Source: Pseudoxanthomonas sp. J35 (GTDB taxonomy: Bacteria > Pseudomonadota > Gammaproteobacteria > Xanthomonadales > Xanthomonadaceae). From it: DNA of 64,000 bases. The stretch is from assembly GCF_000513995.1 (NCBI RefSeq), contig NZ_AZVB01000004.1:35062-99061 (forward strand), written 5' to 3'. The notes beneath the pieces were generated by a model that was given only the letters and a program-made list of their open reading frames with translations, was not told the origin of the DNA and did no database searches. Positions 52,571 through 61,318 of this stretch are shown piece after piece (the stretch's first letter is position 1; the number at the start of each line of letters is the position of its first letter). The position numbers and the translations under genes were made by a program.

Positions 52571-53641
52571 ATGTCCTTCTCCACCTCGCCCGGTGACTCC
52601 GGGGGCAACCGTTTCGTCCGCTTCACCTGCGCCATGCGCGTGCTGGGCACCTGGACCAGCCTGATGGGAGTGATGGCGTCGCTGCATGCGCAGGGCGCGA
52701 ACGCGCTGTGGTGGCCGCTGGCGGCGCTGACGGGCATCGGCTGGCCGCTGCTGGCCTGGCGCATCTCGTCCAACAGCTCGCGGCCGGTGGAAGCGGAGTT
52801 CGGCAACCTGGTGATGGACTCGGTGGTCGCCGGGTTCTGGATCGCCATCATCCGCTTCGACCTGCTGCCGACGGTGCTGCTGGTGTCGGTGATGAGCATG
52901 GACCGCACCGTCGCCGGCGGCTGGCCGCTGGCGGGCCGTTCGCTGGCGGCGATGGTCGCGACCAGCCTGGTCACCGCGGCGCTGAACGGCTTCGCCTTCG
53001 AGCCGCGCACCCAGTTCAGCACCATGCTCTGGTGCATGCCGTTCCTGGTCCTGTACCTGCTGGCGATCGGCATCACCGCGCGCTCCTTCGCCGACAAGGT
53101 GCGGGCGCAGAAGCGCATGCTCGAGCAGGTGGTGCGGGTCGACGCCGAGACCGGCCTGGCCAGCCGCCAGCAGTGGCTGGCGCTGGTCGCCGAGCAGATG
53201 CGTCGCTTCCACCACTACGGGGCGGTGTCCTCGCTGCTGATGATCGACGTCGACGAGTTCAAGCGGATCAACGACAGCCAGGGCCACCTGGCTGGCGACC
53301 AGGTCCTGCGCCGGGTCTCGGCCCTGCTGCACGAAGGCCTGCGCAGCACCGACGTGGCCGGCCGCTACGGCGGCGACGAATTCGGCGTGCTGCTGCCGGG
53401 CATCCACCGCGCGGCCGCGCTGGAAGTGGCCGAGCGACTGCGCCAGCGGGTGGCCGGCCAGGTCATGGCCGCGGGCGTGCCGGTGACGCTGAGCATCGGC
53501 GTGGCCGAACTGCGCGCCGGGATGAAGGACATCGAGGACTGGACCGGCGCGGCCGACGAGGCGCTGTACCGCGCCAAGGCCGCCGGCCGCAACCAGGTGT
53601 GCATCGGCGAGGATGTGGTGCCCACCCCGGTCGCAGGCTGA
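52571..53641 (+). CDS. Diguanylate cyclase with MASE2-like membrane sensor
   Basis: The enzyme makes cyclic-di-GMP from two GTP at the inner membrane. The N-terminal 180 residues hold about five helices with the MASE2 pattern (RFTCAMRVLGTWTSLMGVMASLHAQGANALWWPLAALTGIGWPLLAWRIS), as in AdrA/DgcC. The C-terminal GGDEF domain is intact: DVDEFKRINDSQGHLAGDQVLRRVS, active site GGDEF at residues 267-271, and the feedback I-site RSTD five residues before it. The start is uncertain: ATG 52571 was chosen, with ATG 52526 also possible; neither has a clear RBS. Confidence 0.93.
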   Translation: MSFSTSPGDSGGNRFVRFTCAMRVLGTWTSLMGVMASLHAQGANALWWPLAALTGIGWPLLAWRISSNSSRPVEAEFGNLVMDSVVAGFWIAIIRFDLLPTVLLVSVMSMDRTVAGGWPLAGRSLAAMVATSLVTAALNGFAFEPRTQFSTMLWCMPFLVLYLLAIGITARSFADKVRAQKRMLEQVVRVDAETGLASRQQWLALVAEQMRRFHHYGAVSSLLMIDVDEFKRINDSQGHLAGDQVLRRVSALLHEGLRSTDVAGRYGGDEFGVLLPGIHRAAALEVAERLRQRVAGQVMAAGVPVTLSIGVAELRAGMKDIEDWTGAADEALYRAKAAGRNQVCIGEDVVPTPVAG

Positions 53642-53658
53642 CGCGCTGCGTCAGTCGC

Positions 53659-54384
53659 TCAGGCGCCGCGCGGGACGCAGCCCAGCGCCGCCAGCACCCC
53701 GTGCAGGGCCGGCACCTGCATCAGCCAGGGCGCCGACAGGGTCAGCAGGCCGGCGCCGAGTACCACGCCCCCGAGCGCCAGCCGCCAGCGTGGGCGCTGC
53801 AGCCAGCCGTGCATGCGCGTACCCGACCAGGTCAACGGCACCATCATCGGCAGGGTGCCCAGGCCGAAGGCCGCCATCACCGCGGCGCCGCCACCGGCGC
53901 TGGCCTGCAGCCAGGCCACGGTGAGCAGGCCCAGGCTCAGTCCGCACGGCATCCAGCCCCACAGCGCGCCCAGCGCGATCCGTCGCCACGGCGTGGTCGC
54001 CGGTAGCAGGTGCCGGTGCAGCGGCTGCAGCCAGCGCCAGGCGCGCATGCCGGGCCTGGCCAGCAGGTCCAGGCGGCCGCCGCGGTCGAGCAGGCGCAGG
54101 GCGACCAGCACCAGGGCCAGGCCGGCGGCCATGCGCAGGCCGGTGGCCAACCCGTCGATGCGCAGCACGCGCAGCAGGCCGCCGCCGAAGCCGCCGGCGA
54201 CGGCGCCGGCCAGCACGTAGCCGCCGACGCGGCCGAGGTTGGCCTGCCAGGCCACGCGCAGCGGCCGGCCCGGCGCCATCGCCGGGAAGCTGGCGGCGAT
54301 GCCGCCGCACATCACCGCGCAGTGCACCCCGCCGAGCAGGCCGGCGAGGGCGGCGGCCAGCAGCGTGGGCAGGTCGACCGGCAT
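53659..54384 (-). CDS. SafE-like membrane protein of the cco cluster (sulfite exporter TauE/SafE family)
   Basis: The 241-residue polytopic inner-membrane protein has six or seven helices. Helix 1 carries GGVHCAVMCGGIAASFP, a Cys-x3-Cys pair that is typical of the UreH/SafE-like proteins found behind ccoS. Another half-site is GALWGWMPCGLSLGLLTVAWLQASAGGGAAVMAAFGLGTLPMM with a Pro-Cys-Gly. Its place as the last gene of the oxidase cluster suggests metal (copper) handling rather than sulfite export. This is an inference from context. Confidence 0.8.
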   Translation of the reverse strand: MPVDLPTLLAAALAGLLGGVHCAVMCGGIAASFPAMAPGRPLRVAWQANLGRVGGYVLAGAVAGGFGGGLLRVLRIDGLATGLRMAAGLALVLVALRLLDRGGRLDLLARPGMRAWRWLQPLHRHLLPATTPWRRIALGALWGWMPCGLSLGLLTVAWLQASAGGGAAVMAAFGLGTLPMMVPLTWSGTRMHGWLQRPRWRLALGGVVLGAGLLTLSAPWLMQVPALHGVLAALGCVPRGA

Positions 54385-54385
54385 C

Positions 54386-54583
54386 TCAGGCGTCAGGCTC
54401 CGGTGGCGCGGGTGGGGCCGGCTTTGCCGGTGGCGGGGCGGGGCGGTCGTTGTCCTCGAGGATGTCGAGGGCGGGGGTGTCGAGGTCGTCGAACTGGCCG
54501 CGCTTGACCGCCCAGACGAAGGCGGCCACCGCCACCCCCAGCAGTACCAGGCTCAACGGGACCAGCATCAGCAGGATGTTCAT
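54386..54583 (-). CDS. ccoS: cbb3 oxidase maturation protein CcoS
   Basis: CcoS is a tiny membrane protein needed for heme and copper insertion into the cbb3 oxidase. The 65-residue product has one helix (MNILLMLVPLSLVLLGVAVAAFVWAVKRGQFDDLDTPALDILEDND) with the family signature KRGQFDDLDTPA right after it, then a Pro/Ala tail. It overlaps ccoI by four bases and ends one base from the next start. Confidence 0.93.
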   Translation of the reverse strand: MNILLMLVPLSLVLLGVAVAAFVWAVKRGQFDDLDTPALDILEDNDRPAPPPAKPAPPAPPEPDA

Positions 54584-57024
54584 GGCACGGCCTCCGCGGT
54601 CATGGTGGCCCTGGCGCGCGCGGCGGGCGCCGCGCTCCGCGCCAGGCGCAGGGCGTTGAGGGTGACCAGCAGCGAGGACGCGGCCATGCCCAGCGCCGCC
54701 AGCCACGGCGTCACCAGGCCGGCGGCGGCCAGCGGCAGGGCCAGCAGGTTGTAGGCCGTGGCCCAGGCCAGGTTCTGCCGGATCACGCGGTGGGTGCGCC
54801 GGGCCAGCGCCACGGCGGCAGGGATGCGTTCCAGGCTGTTGCCGGTGGTGACCAGGTCGGCGGCGCGGTGCGCCAGCGAGGCGCCTTCGCCGAGGGCGAC
54901 GGAGACGTCGGCGCCGGCCAGCACCGGGGCGTCGTTGAGGCCGTCGCCGACCATCGCCACGATCCGGCCTTCGCCCTGCAGGCGCTTGACCAGGGCGAGC
55001 TTGTCCTCGGGCGACTGGCGGGCGTGGGCCTGGCCGATGTCCAGGGCCGCGGCCATGCGCCGCACCGCGGCCTCGCCGTCGCCGCTGGCCAGGTGCGGGC
55101 GCAGGCCGAGCGCGCGCAGCGAGTGCAGCGCGGCGGCCGCGTCGGCGCGCGGGCGCTCCTCGAGGGTGAAGCGGGCCGCGGCCCGGGTGCCGTCGCCCAG
55201 CCACAGCGCGCCGTCGTCCTCGCGCCCGGCGGCGAAGTCGGCGCGACCCAGCCGCCAGCGGCGGCCTTCGACCTCGCCTTCGATGCCGTGGCCCGGCACC
55301 GCGGCGACCTGCGTCGCCGCCAGCGGCTGCGGGTCGTCGTCGGGGGCGAAGGCGGCGGCCAGCGGATGCCCGCTGTCGCGCTCCAGCGCGGCGGCAATAC
55401 GCAGGGCCTGTTCGCGCTCGAAGCCGAAGGTGTCCACCGCGGCCAGTGCCGGGCGATGGTCGCTGAGGGTGCCGGTCTTGTCGAAGACGATGTCGGTGGC
55501 GCGGGCCAGCGTGTCCAGCGCGTCCGGGCGCAGCGCCAGCAGGCCGGTCTTCGCCAGCGCGCCGTGCGCGGCGGCCAGCGCCGCCGGCACCGACAGCGAC
55601 AGCGCGCAGGGGCAGCTGATCACCAGCAGGGCCAGGGTCACTTCCAGCGCGCGCGAAGGTTCGTGGTGCCACCACCAGGCGAACACCAGGACGGTCACCG
55701 GCAGCAGGCCGAGCACGAAGCGGCTGCCGATGCGGTCGGCGGTGCGCGCCAGCGCCGGACGGTGTTCCTGCGCCTCTTCCACCAGACGCGCCAGCTGCGA
55801 GATGCGCGTCGCCGGGCCGGTGCAGGACACCTGCAGCCGCGCCGGGCGTTCCCGGCACACGGTGCCGGCGTAGACCGGGTCGCCGGCGCGCTTGTGCACC
55901 GGCTTCGATTCGCCGGTCAGCAGCGCTTCCTCGAACCAGGCCTCGTCGTCGAGCAGGATGCCGTCGGCCGGCACCGCGTCGCCGGCGGAAACGCGGGCCA
56001 CGTCGCCGGCCTGCAGCGAGGCCAGCGGCACGGTCTCGCGGCTGCCGTCGGCCAGTTCGCGGGTGGCGAACGCCGGCCGGGCGCGCGCCAGCGCGTCGAC
56101 CTGGGCACTGGCCACGGCGCGGGCGCGCTGCTCGAGCATGCGCGCGGCCAGCAGCAGGAACACGAACATCACCGCCGCGTCGTACCAGACGTGGACGCCG
56201 CCACGGATGGTCTCCAACAGGCTGGCGAAGTACGCCAGCAGGGTGGAGCCGGCGATCAGCACGTCCATGCCCAGGCGGCGGCTGCGCAGTTCGCGCCACG
56301 CGCCGGCGAGGAACGGCCAGCCGGAATAGAACACCACCGGCGTGCACAGCAGGAAGGTCAGCCAGCGGAAGAAGTCGCGGGTGGCCGCCGGCATGGTGCT
56401 GTTGAAGTCCAGGTACAGCGCCTCGGCGAACATCATCGCCTGCAGCGTGCCCAGCCCGGCGATGCCCAGGCGCAGCACCCAGCGCCGGCGTTCGCGGGTG
56501 CGCTCGCGTTCCATCGCCTCGCTGCCGGCCAGGTAGGGCCGGTAGCCGAGCATGGCCAGGCGCCGCAGCGGCGCCGACAGCGCGGTGCGCGCCGGATCCC
56601 AGGCGATGCGGATGCGGCCGGTGACGGCGTTGGCGCCGCAGTCGAGCACGCCCGGCTCGCGGCGCAGGGCGCGGTCGATCAGCCAGGCGCAGGCGGCACA
56701 GCGCATGCCGTCGGTGAGCAGGGTGATCTCGCGGCCGCCCTCGACCGGGCGGCTGTGCTCGGCCTGGACGTCGGCGCGGTCCCACACCGCCAGGTCGGGC
56801 AGGTCGTCGCCGACCCGGGTGCCGCCGGCGCTGCGCAGGCGGTAGTAGCCATCCAGTTCGGCGCCGGCAATCCATTCGGCGGCGGCGGCGCAGCCGTCAC
56901 AGCAGAACGGGCGCGGCCGGCCTTCGAACTCGCGCACCACCGGGCGGGCGGACAGCGCCTCGCCGCAGTGGTGGCAGGTGCCGCTGGCCACCGGCGCGTC
57001 CTGCATGGCCAGTTCCGCCGGCAT
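54580..57024 (-). CDS. ccoI: Copper-exporting P-type ATPase CcoI (FixI)
   Basis: CcoI is a P1B-type ATPase that exports copper for cbb3 oxidase assembly. The 814-residue protein has an N-terminal Cys-rich zinc-ribbon-like part (CHHCGEAL...FCCDGC), a heavy-metal domain with GMRCAACAW, then membrane helices with the ion site ISCPCALSLS, the actuator TGES, the phosphorylation site DKTGTLSDH and the hinge GDGLNDAPVLAGADVS. These match the FixI/CcoI branch rather than CopA. It lies between ccoH and ccoS. Confidence 0.96.
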   Translation of the reverse strand: MPAELAMQDAPVASGTCHHCGEALSARPVVREFEGRPRPFCCDGCAAAAEWIAGAELDGYYRLRSAGGTRVGDDLPDLAVWDRADVQAEHSRPVEGGREITLLTDGMRCAACAWLIDRALRREPGVLDCGANAVTGRIRIAWDPARTALSAPLRRLAMLGYRPYLAGSEAMERERTRERRRWVLRLGIAGLGTLQAMMFAEALYLDFNSTMPAATRDFFRWLTFLLCTPVVFYSGWPFLAGAWRELRSRRLGMDVLIAGSTLLAYFASLLETIRGGVHVWYDAAVMFVFLLLAARMLEQRARAVASAQVDALARARPAFATRELADGSRETVPLASLQAGDVARVSAGDAVPADGILLDDEAWFEEALLTGESKPVHKRAGDPVYAGTVCRERPARLQVSCTGPATRISQLARLVEEAQEHRPALARTADRIGSRFVLGLLPVTVLVFAWWWHHEPSRALEVTLALLVISCPCALSLSVPAALAAAHGALAKTGLLALRPDALDTLARATDIVFDKTGTLSDHRPALAAVDTFGFEREQALRIAAALERDSGHPLAAAFAPDDDPQPLAATQVAAVPGHGIEGEVEGRRWRLGRADFAAGREDDGALWLGDGTRAAARFTLEERPRADAAAALHSLRALGLRPHLASGDGEAAVRRMAAALDIGQAHARQSPEDKLALVKRLQGEGRIVAMVGDGLNDAPVLAGADVSVALGEGASLAHRAADLVTTGNSLERIPAAVALARRTHRVIRQNLAWATAYNLLALPLAAAGLVTPWLAALGMAASSLLVTLNALRLARSAAPAARARATMTAEAVP

Positions 57025-57029
57025 CGCGG

Positions 57030-57557
57030 TCAGCCGCCTCCGCCGATCAGCGGGGCCAGGCGCGCGGCGTGCTGCTGGCGGACGAGTCGCCCGTGCAGGC
57101 GCCAGCTGCCGTCGGCGGCGTGCAGCTGCACGACCCAGTCATGCCCGGATTCGACCGGCTGCTCGAGGCGCCAGCCCGGGCCTTGCGGCGCCAGTTCCAG
57201 CTGGATGTCCTCGGCCTTGCGGGTCGGATGCTGCAGGAACAGCTGCAGCGGCTGGTCGCGCGGGAACTCGCCGGTCGCCGGCAGCACCTCGACGATGCCG
57301 TCCTCCACGCGCAGCACCGCGCTGAGGCCGAGCTTCTTCGCCTGGGCGTCGGGGCTCAGGTCGGTGGTCTGGATCTGGGCGACGCGGCGCACCGGGTCGT
57401 TGACCGTGTCGGCGCCGCCGGAGCGGTTGGCGATCACCACCAGGCCGACGCCGGCGACGATCGACAGCAGCGGCAGCCCGATCACCAGCCACAGGGCCGC
57501 GTTGCGCCAGCCGGGCTGCCTGGCTTCGGGGGGAGGGGTCTGTTCGGGACGGTTCAT
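57030..57557 (-). CDS. ccoH: cbb3 oxidase assembly protein CcoH (FixH)
   Basis: CcoH/FixH is a bitopic membrane protein that stabilises the cbb3 complex. The 175-residue product has one N-terminal membrane helix (WRNAALWLVIGLPLLSIVAGVGLVVIA) and a periplasmic beta domain (LQLFLQHPTRKAEDIQLELAPQGPGWRLEQPVESGHDWVVQLHAADGSWRLHGRL). The start at 57557 overlaps the ccoG stop by ATGA. FixH is poorly conserved; the assignment rests on pattern and position. Confidence 0.88.
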   Translation of the reverse strand: MNRPEQTPPPEARQPGWRNAALWLVIGLPLLSIVAGVGLVVIANRSGGADTVNDPVRRVAQIQTTDLSPDAQAKKLGLSAVLRVEDGIVEVLPATGEFPRDQPLQLFLQHPTRKAEDIQLELAPQGPGWRLEQPVESGHDWVVQLHAADGSWRLHGRLVRQQHAARLAPLIGGGG

Positions 57558-59101
57558 GGGCTGGGTCCGAAGAAGCTGCTGTCGACGACGCGGCGATCGC
57601 GGCCGTCCTCGCTCTCGACGACGAAACGGATCTCGCGGCGGCCGCCGGCGCCCTCGCTGGCGGTGATGGTCAGCGCGACCGGCAGCACCTGCTCGGGGCC
57701 GGCCTCGACCACCACCGGGCCGGGCAGCGACAGGCCGGCACCGGCCGGTTCGAGGGTGATGCGGAAGCTGCGGGTTTCCTGGCTCTTGTTGATCAGCTTG
57801 AGCGTGTAGTCGTTGGCCACGCCGGCGGCGGTCTCGCGGTAGAGCGCGTTGCGGTCGCGCAGGACCTCGGCGATCAGTTCGCTGCGGTGGGCCACGCCCC
57901 ACGCCCAGGCGCCGCACAGCGCCAGCAGCAGGAAGCCGTAGACGAAGATGCGCGGGCGCAGCACGCGGGTCGGCTTGCCGTCGATCGCGTTCTGCGTCGA
58001 ATAGCGGATCAGGCCGCGCGGGTAGCCCATCTTGCCCATGACCTCGTCGCAGGCGTCGATGCAGGCGCCGCAGGCGATGCACTCGTACTGCAGGCCGTTG
58101 CGGATGTCGATGCCGGTCGGGCAGACCTGCACGCAGATCGTGCAGTCGATGCAGTCGCCCAGCTCCTCGTAGGAGAACTTCGGCAGCGGCTCGGGTTTGT
58201 CGCCGACGCCGCCGAGGGTGATCGTGCCGTGCGCCTGCAGGCGGTTGTCGGCGGCGGTCGGGTGGGCGCTGGCGCGGAACACGTAGTCGTACGCGGTCTT
58301 CGGGTCGAGCAGGCCGCGGGCGCGCTCCAGCACGCTGCCGAGGCCGCGCTTGCGCGGGCCGCGCGGCTCGCCGCGCATCGGGTCGTAGGCGATCAGCAGC
58401 GTGTTGCGGTCGAACATCGCGCTCTGGAAGCGCGCGTACGGACACATGTACTTGCACACCTGCTCGCGCAGGAAACCGGCGTTGCCCCAGGTGGCGAAGG
58501 CGTAGAAGAACACCCAGAAGGTCTCCCACCCGCCCCATTCGAACGGCACGATGCGCGAGGCCAGGTCGGTGATCGGGGTGAAGAAGCCGACGAAGGTGAA
58601 GCCGGTCCACAGCGCGAACACCGCCCACAGGAAGTGCTTGGCGCCCTTGCGCAGGATCTTCTCGCGGCCCCACGGCGCGGCGTCGAGCTTCATGCGCCTG
58701 GAACGGTCGCCCTCGGTCCAGCGCTCGATCCACAGGAACACCTCGGTCCACACCGTCTGCGGGCAGGCGTAGCCGCACCACAGGCGCCCGGCCAGCGCGG
58801 TGAAGAAGAACAGCGACAGCGCGGCGATGATCAGCAACAGTGCCAGGAACAGGAAGTCCTGCGGCCAGAAGGCCAGGCCGAACACGTAGAACTTGCGCGC
58901 CGGCAGGTCGAACAGCACCGCCTGGCGGCCGTCCCAGCGCAGCCACGGGAACACGTAGAACATGCCCAGCAGCCAGACCACCGCGGCCACGCGCAGGCGG
59001 TTGAAGCGGCCCGACACGTCGCGCGGATAGATCTTGCGCTCGCTGACGTAGAAGGAGTTGCCCTGGTCGTCGACCACGTCCAGGGGAATGCGTTTGCTCA
59101 T
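57554..59101 (-). CDS. ccoG: cbb3 oxidase accessory protein CcoG (FixG/RdxA)
   Basis: CcoG is a membrane iron-sulfur protein with cupric reductase activity, part of copper delivery to cbb3 oxidase. The 515-residue protein has about five helices with Cys pairs (LWCGYACPQTVWTE, VCKYMCPYARFQ). Two ferredoxin-like clusters follow (GDCIDCTICVQVCPTGIDIRNGLQYECIACGACIDACDEVM), then a last helix and a periplasmic Ig-like domain. The start is 59101 (MSKRIPLDVVDDQG); longer frames upstream are not conserved in character. Confidence 0.96.
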   Translation of the reverse strand: MSKRIPLDVVDDQGNSFYVSERKIYPRDVSGRFNRLRVAAVVWLLGMFYVFPWLRWDGRQAVLFDLPARKFYVFGLAFWPQDFLFLALLLIIAALSLFFFTALAGRLWCGYACPQTVWTEVFLWIERWTEGDRSRRMKLDAAPWGREKILRKGAKHFLWAVFALWTGFTFVGFFTPITDLASRIVPFEWGGWETFWVFFYAFATWGNAGFLREQVCKYMCPYARFQSAMFDRNTLLIAYDPMRGEPRGPRKRGLGSVLERARGLLDPKTAYDYVFRASAHPTAADNRLQAHGTITLGGVGDKPEPLPKFSYEELGDCIDCTICVQVCPTGIDIRNGLQYECIACGACIDACDEVMGKMGYPRGLIRYSTQNAIDGKPTRVLRPRIFVYGFLLLALCGAWAWGVAHRSELIAEVLRDRNALYRETAAGVANDYTLKLINKSQETRSFRITLEPAGAGLSLPGPVVVEAGPEQVLPVALTITASEGAGGRREIRFVVESEDGRDRRVVDSSFFGPSP

Positions 59102-59201
59102 GGCTGCCGTCCTGGCGTCGATGCGCCGGCGCGATGCGTCGACGGACCGGTAGGGATGGGGTGGCTTGCGTTCATGTCCGGGATTGGCCGCGTGCGCGAC
59201 C

Positions 59202-59276
59202 CGGAAGCCGGGTTCCGGCTTCCGTGCCTGACCAGTATCCGCAAACCGGGGGGGCGCGCCAGACGACAAATTGTCG
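59202..59276. other. Two palindromes in the ccoG upstream region
   Basis: A 10-bp hairpin CGGAAGCCGG-GTT-CCGGCTTCCG lies at 59202-59224. A perfect 13-base palindrome CGACAA-A-TTGTCG lies at 59264-59276. Both are in the 198-base gap between orf98 and ccoG. The first may act as an attenuating stem, the second as a regulator site; neither matches an FNR box. Confidence 0.4.
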
Positions 59277-59299
59277 CAGTCCGGCGTCCGCCCGGGCGG

Positions 59300-59596
59300 T
59301 CAGTCCGGCGGCAGGGCGCGATTGAAGCGGCTGGAGGGTCTCAGCAGGATCCAGGTGAACAGGCTCGAGGAGGCGGTGGCGACCCAGAAAACGAAGAAGC
59401 CCAGCGTGTAGCCGAGCTCCCGGGTCAACTTCAGGTCTGGAAACGTCAGGTCCCGCAGCGCCAGCGGGTCGACGAAGGCGAAGAACACCATCGTCGCCAC
59501 GCCGGCGGCGAAGAAGCTCGGCCAGGCTATGGCCCCCACGCGCTGTGCGAGCGGACGTGGGGGGTGGTCAAAGCGCGGCTCGCTGAAGTCGGTCAC
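59300..59596 (-). CDS. Small membrane protein behind ccoP, function unknown
   Basis: The 98-residue product has two membrane helices (GAIAWPSFFAAGVATMVFFAFVDPLAL and LGYTLGFFVFWVATASSSLFTWILL). A basic N-terminus (RFDHPPRPLAQRV) and a basic C-terminus put both ends in the cytosol. It starts with GTG overlapping the ccoP stop (GTGA), so it is translated with the oxidase subunits. I do not recognise a named family. An assembly or stability factor for cbb3 is a guess from position. Confidence 0.8.
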   Translation of the reverse strand: MTDFSEPRFDHPPRPLAQRVGAIAWPSFFAAGVATMVFFAFVDPLALRDLTFPDLKLTRELGYTLGFFVFWVATASSSLFTWILLRPSSRFNRALPPD

Positions 59597-60528
59597 TGGG
59601 TTCCCTGCTGGCTCCCTTTCCCGGCTCCATTTGACAGCGACCAGACGTAGGCTGCAACCAGGCGGGCGCGGGTCTCGCCGAGGAGCTCGCGGTGCGCCGG
59701 CATGCTGCCGTGGCGGCCCTGGGTGATGGTCCGGTGCAGGCTCTCGCGGCTGTTGCCGTACAGCCAGTAGTCGTCGGTCAGGTCGGGCGCGCCCAGGTCC
59801 TGGTTGCCCTTGCCGTCGACGCCGTGGCACGCAGCGCACACGCCTTCGTACAGCTTCCTGCCCTGGGCGGCCATGAAGTTGTTCTGCATGGCGTCCGGAT
59901 CGGACAAGGTGCGGACGTAGGCGATGGTGTAGTCCACCGCTTCCGGGCCGCCCATGCCGGTCAGGACCGTGCCCCACTCGGGCATGATGCCTTCACGGCC
60001 GTCCAGCACGGTCTCGAGGATGCGCTCGGGCGCGCCGCCCCAGTGCCAGATGTCGTCGGTCAGGTTCGGATAGCCGACGGCACCCTGGCCGGCCGAGCCG
60101 TGGCAGGTGGCGCAGGTGTTGCTGAAGATCGAGCGGCCCAGCGCCAGCGCCTTCGGGTCGCGGGCCAGCACGTCGATCGCCTGGCCGGCGAACGGCGCGA
60201 ACGTCTTCTCCAGCTTGGCGTCTTCCAACGCCTTCTTCGCCGCGTGCTCCTGCTTCGAGCTCCAGCCGCTGTAGCCGCTGATGCCGCCCAGGCCGCCGAA
60301 CCAGAAGAAGTAGCCCACGCCGAAGACGATGGTCAGGTAGAACAGGTTGATCCACCACTTCGGCAGCGGCTTGTTGTACTCGGTGATGTCGCCGTCCCAC
60401 ACGTGGGAGGTGTCGTCCGGCTTCGGGTCGCCGGGACGACGGCGCGAGGTCCACCACAGCAGCCACACGTAGCCGACGATGTTGATGGCCACCAGGGCGA
60501 TGACGTACCAGGTCCAACCACTTTTCAT
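59593..60528 (-). CDS. ccoP: cbb3 oxidase subunit III, diheme cytochrome c CcoP
   Basis: CcoP passes electrons to CcoO and the binuclear centre. The 311-residue protein has N-terminal membrane helices (FYLTIVFGVGYFFWFGGLGG being the main one) after the CcoP signature HVWDGDITEYNKPLPKWW, and two c-type heme sites CATCH and CAACH with later Met ligands. It overlaps ccoQ by ATGA. Confidence 0.97.
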   Translation of the reverse strand: MKSGWTWYVIALVAINIVGYVWLLWWTSRRRPGDPKPDDTSHVWDGDITEYNKPLPKWWINLFYLTIVFGVGYFFWFGGLGGISGYSGWSSKQEHAAKKALEDAKLEKTFAPFAGQAIDVLARDPKALALGRSIFSNTCATCHGSAGQGAVGYPNLTDDIWHWGGAPERILETVLDGREGIMPEWGTVLTGMGGPEAVDYTIAYVRTLSDPDAMQNNFMAAQGRKLYEGVCAACHGVDGKGNQDLGAPDLTDDYWLYGNSRESLHRTITQGRHGSMPAHRELLGETRARLVAAYVWSLSNGAGKGSQQGTQ

Positions 60529-60680
60529 GCCACGTTCCCCCTGTCCTCAACGGCTTCGCCATCGTCGAGCGGCAGCAGCGCCGCTTCGTCGAACGCCTTC
60601 CTGCGCTTCGGGCTCCAGGCCCAGATCCAGCTGCCGATGAACAGCACCAGCAGCGCCGCGGTCGAGATTCCACCGATCAT
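60525..60680 (-). CDS. ccoQ: cbb3 oxidase subunit CcoQ
   Basis: CcoQ is a small single-helix subunit that stabilises the oxidase. The 51-residue product has the helix [36 protein letters not shown], where [15 protein letters not shown] is the family signature. It is coupled by ATGA-type overlaps to ccoO before it and ccoP after it. Confidence 0.94.
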   Translation of the reverse strand: MIGGISTAALLVLFIGSWIWAWSPKRRKAFDEAALLPLDDGEAVEDRGNVA

Positions 60681-61309
60681 TGCTGGCCTCCCCGCGGGGC
60701 GTGCTTGCCCAGCGCCTGCAGGTAGGCGACCACCGCGTCGAGCTCGGTCTTGCCTTCGACCTCGGCCGGGGCCTGCGCGATCTGCTCGTCGGTGTACGGG
60801 TCGCCGAGGGCCTTGAGCGCGGACATGCGCTTGGCCACGGTGGCGCCGTCGACCTGGTTTTCGGCCAGCCACGGGAAGGCCGGCATGTTCGACTCCGGGA
60901 CCACGTCGCGCGGGTTGTTCAGGTGCACGCGGTGCCAGTCGTCGGAGTAGCGCCCGCCGACGCGGGCCAGGTCCGGACCGGTGCGCTTGGAGCCCCACTG
61001 GAAGGGACGGTCGTAGACCGATTCGCCGGCCAGCGAGTAGTGGCCGTAGCGCTCGGTCTCGAAGCGCAGGGTGCGGACCATCTGCGAATGGCAGTTGTAG
61101 CAGCCTTCGCGGATGTAGACGTCGCGGCCGGCCAGCTGCAGGGCGGGATAGGGCTCCACGCCCTCCAGCGGCTCGATCGCCTCGGCCTGGAACATCAGCG
61201 GCACGATCTGGGCGAGGCCGCCGAAGGAGATGGCGACCGCGATCAGCACGGCCATCAGGCCGACGTTCTTCTCGACTTTCTCGTGGGGATTCTGGTTGTG
61301 TTCGCTCAT
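60677..61309 (-). CDS. ccoO: cbb3 oxidase subunit II, monoheme cytochrome c CcoO
   Basis: CcoO is the membrane-anchored cytochrome c that takes electrons from CcoP. The 210-residue protein has one N-terminal helix ([25 protein letters not shown]) and the heme c site [10 protein letters not shown]. The typical [46 protein letters not shown] follows, with the Met ligand in [10 protein letters not shown]. It lies nine bases after ccoN. Confidence 0.97.
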   Translation of the reverse strand: MSEHNQNPHEKVEKNVGLMAVLIAVAISFGGLAQIVPLMFQAEAIEPLEGVEPYPALQLAGRDVYIREGCYNCHSQMVRTLRFETERYGHYSLAGESVYDRPFQWGSKRTGPDLARVGGRYSDDWHRVHLNNPRDVVPESNMPAFPWLAENQVDGATVAKRMSALKALGDPYTDEQIAQAPAEVEGKTELDAVVAYLQALGKHAPRGGQQ

Positions 61310-61318
61310 GGTTATGCC

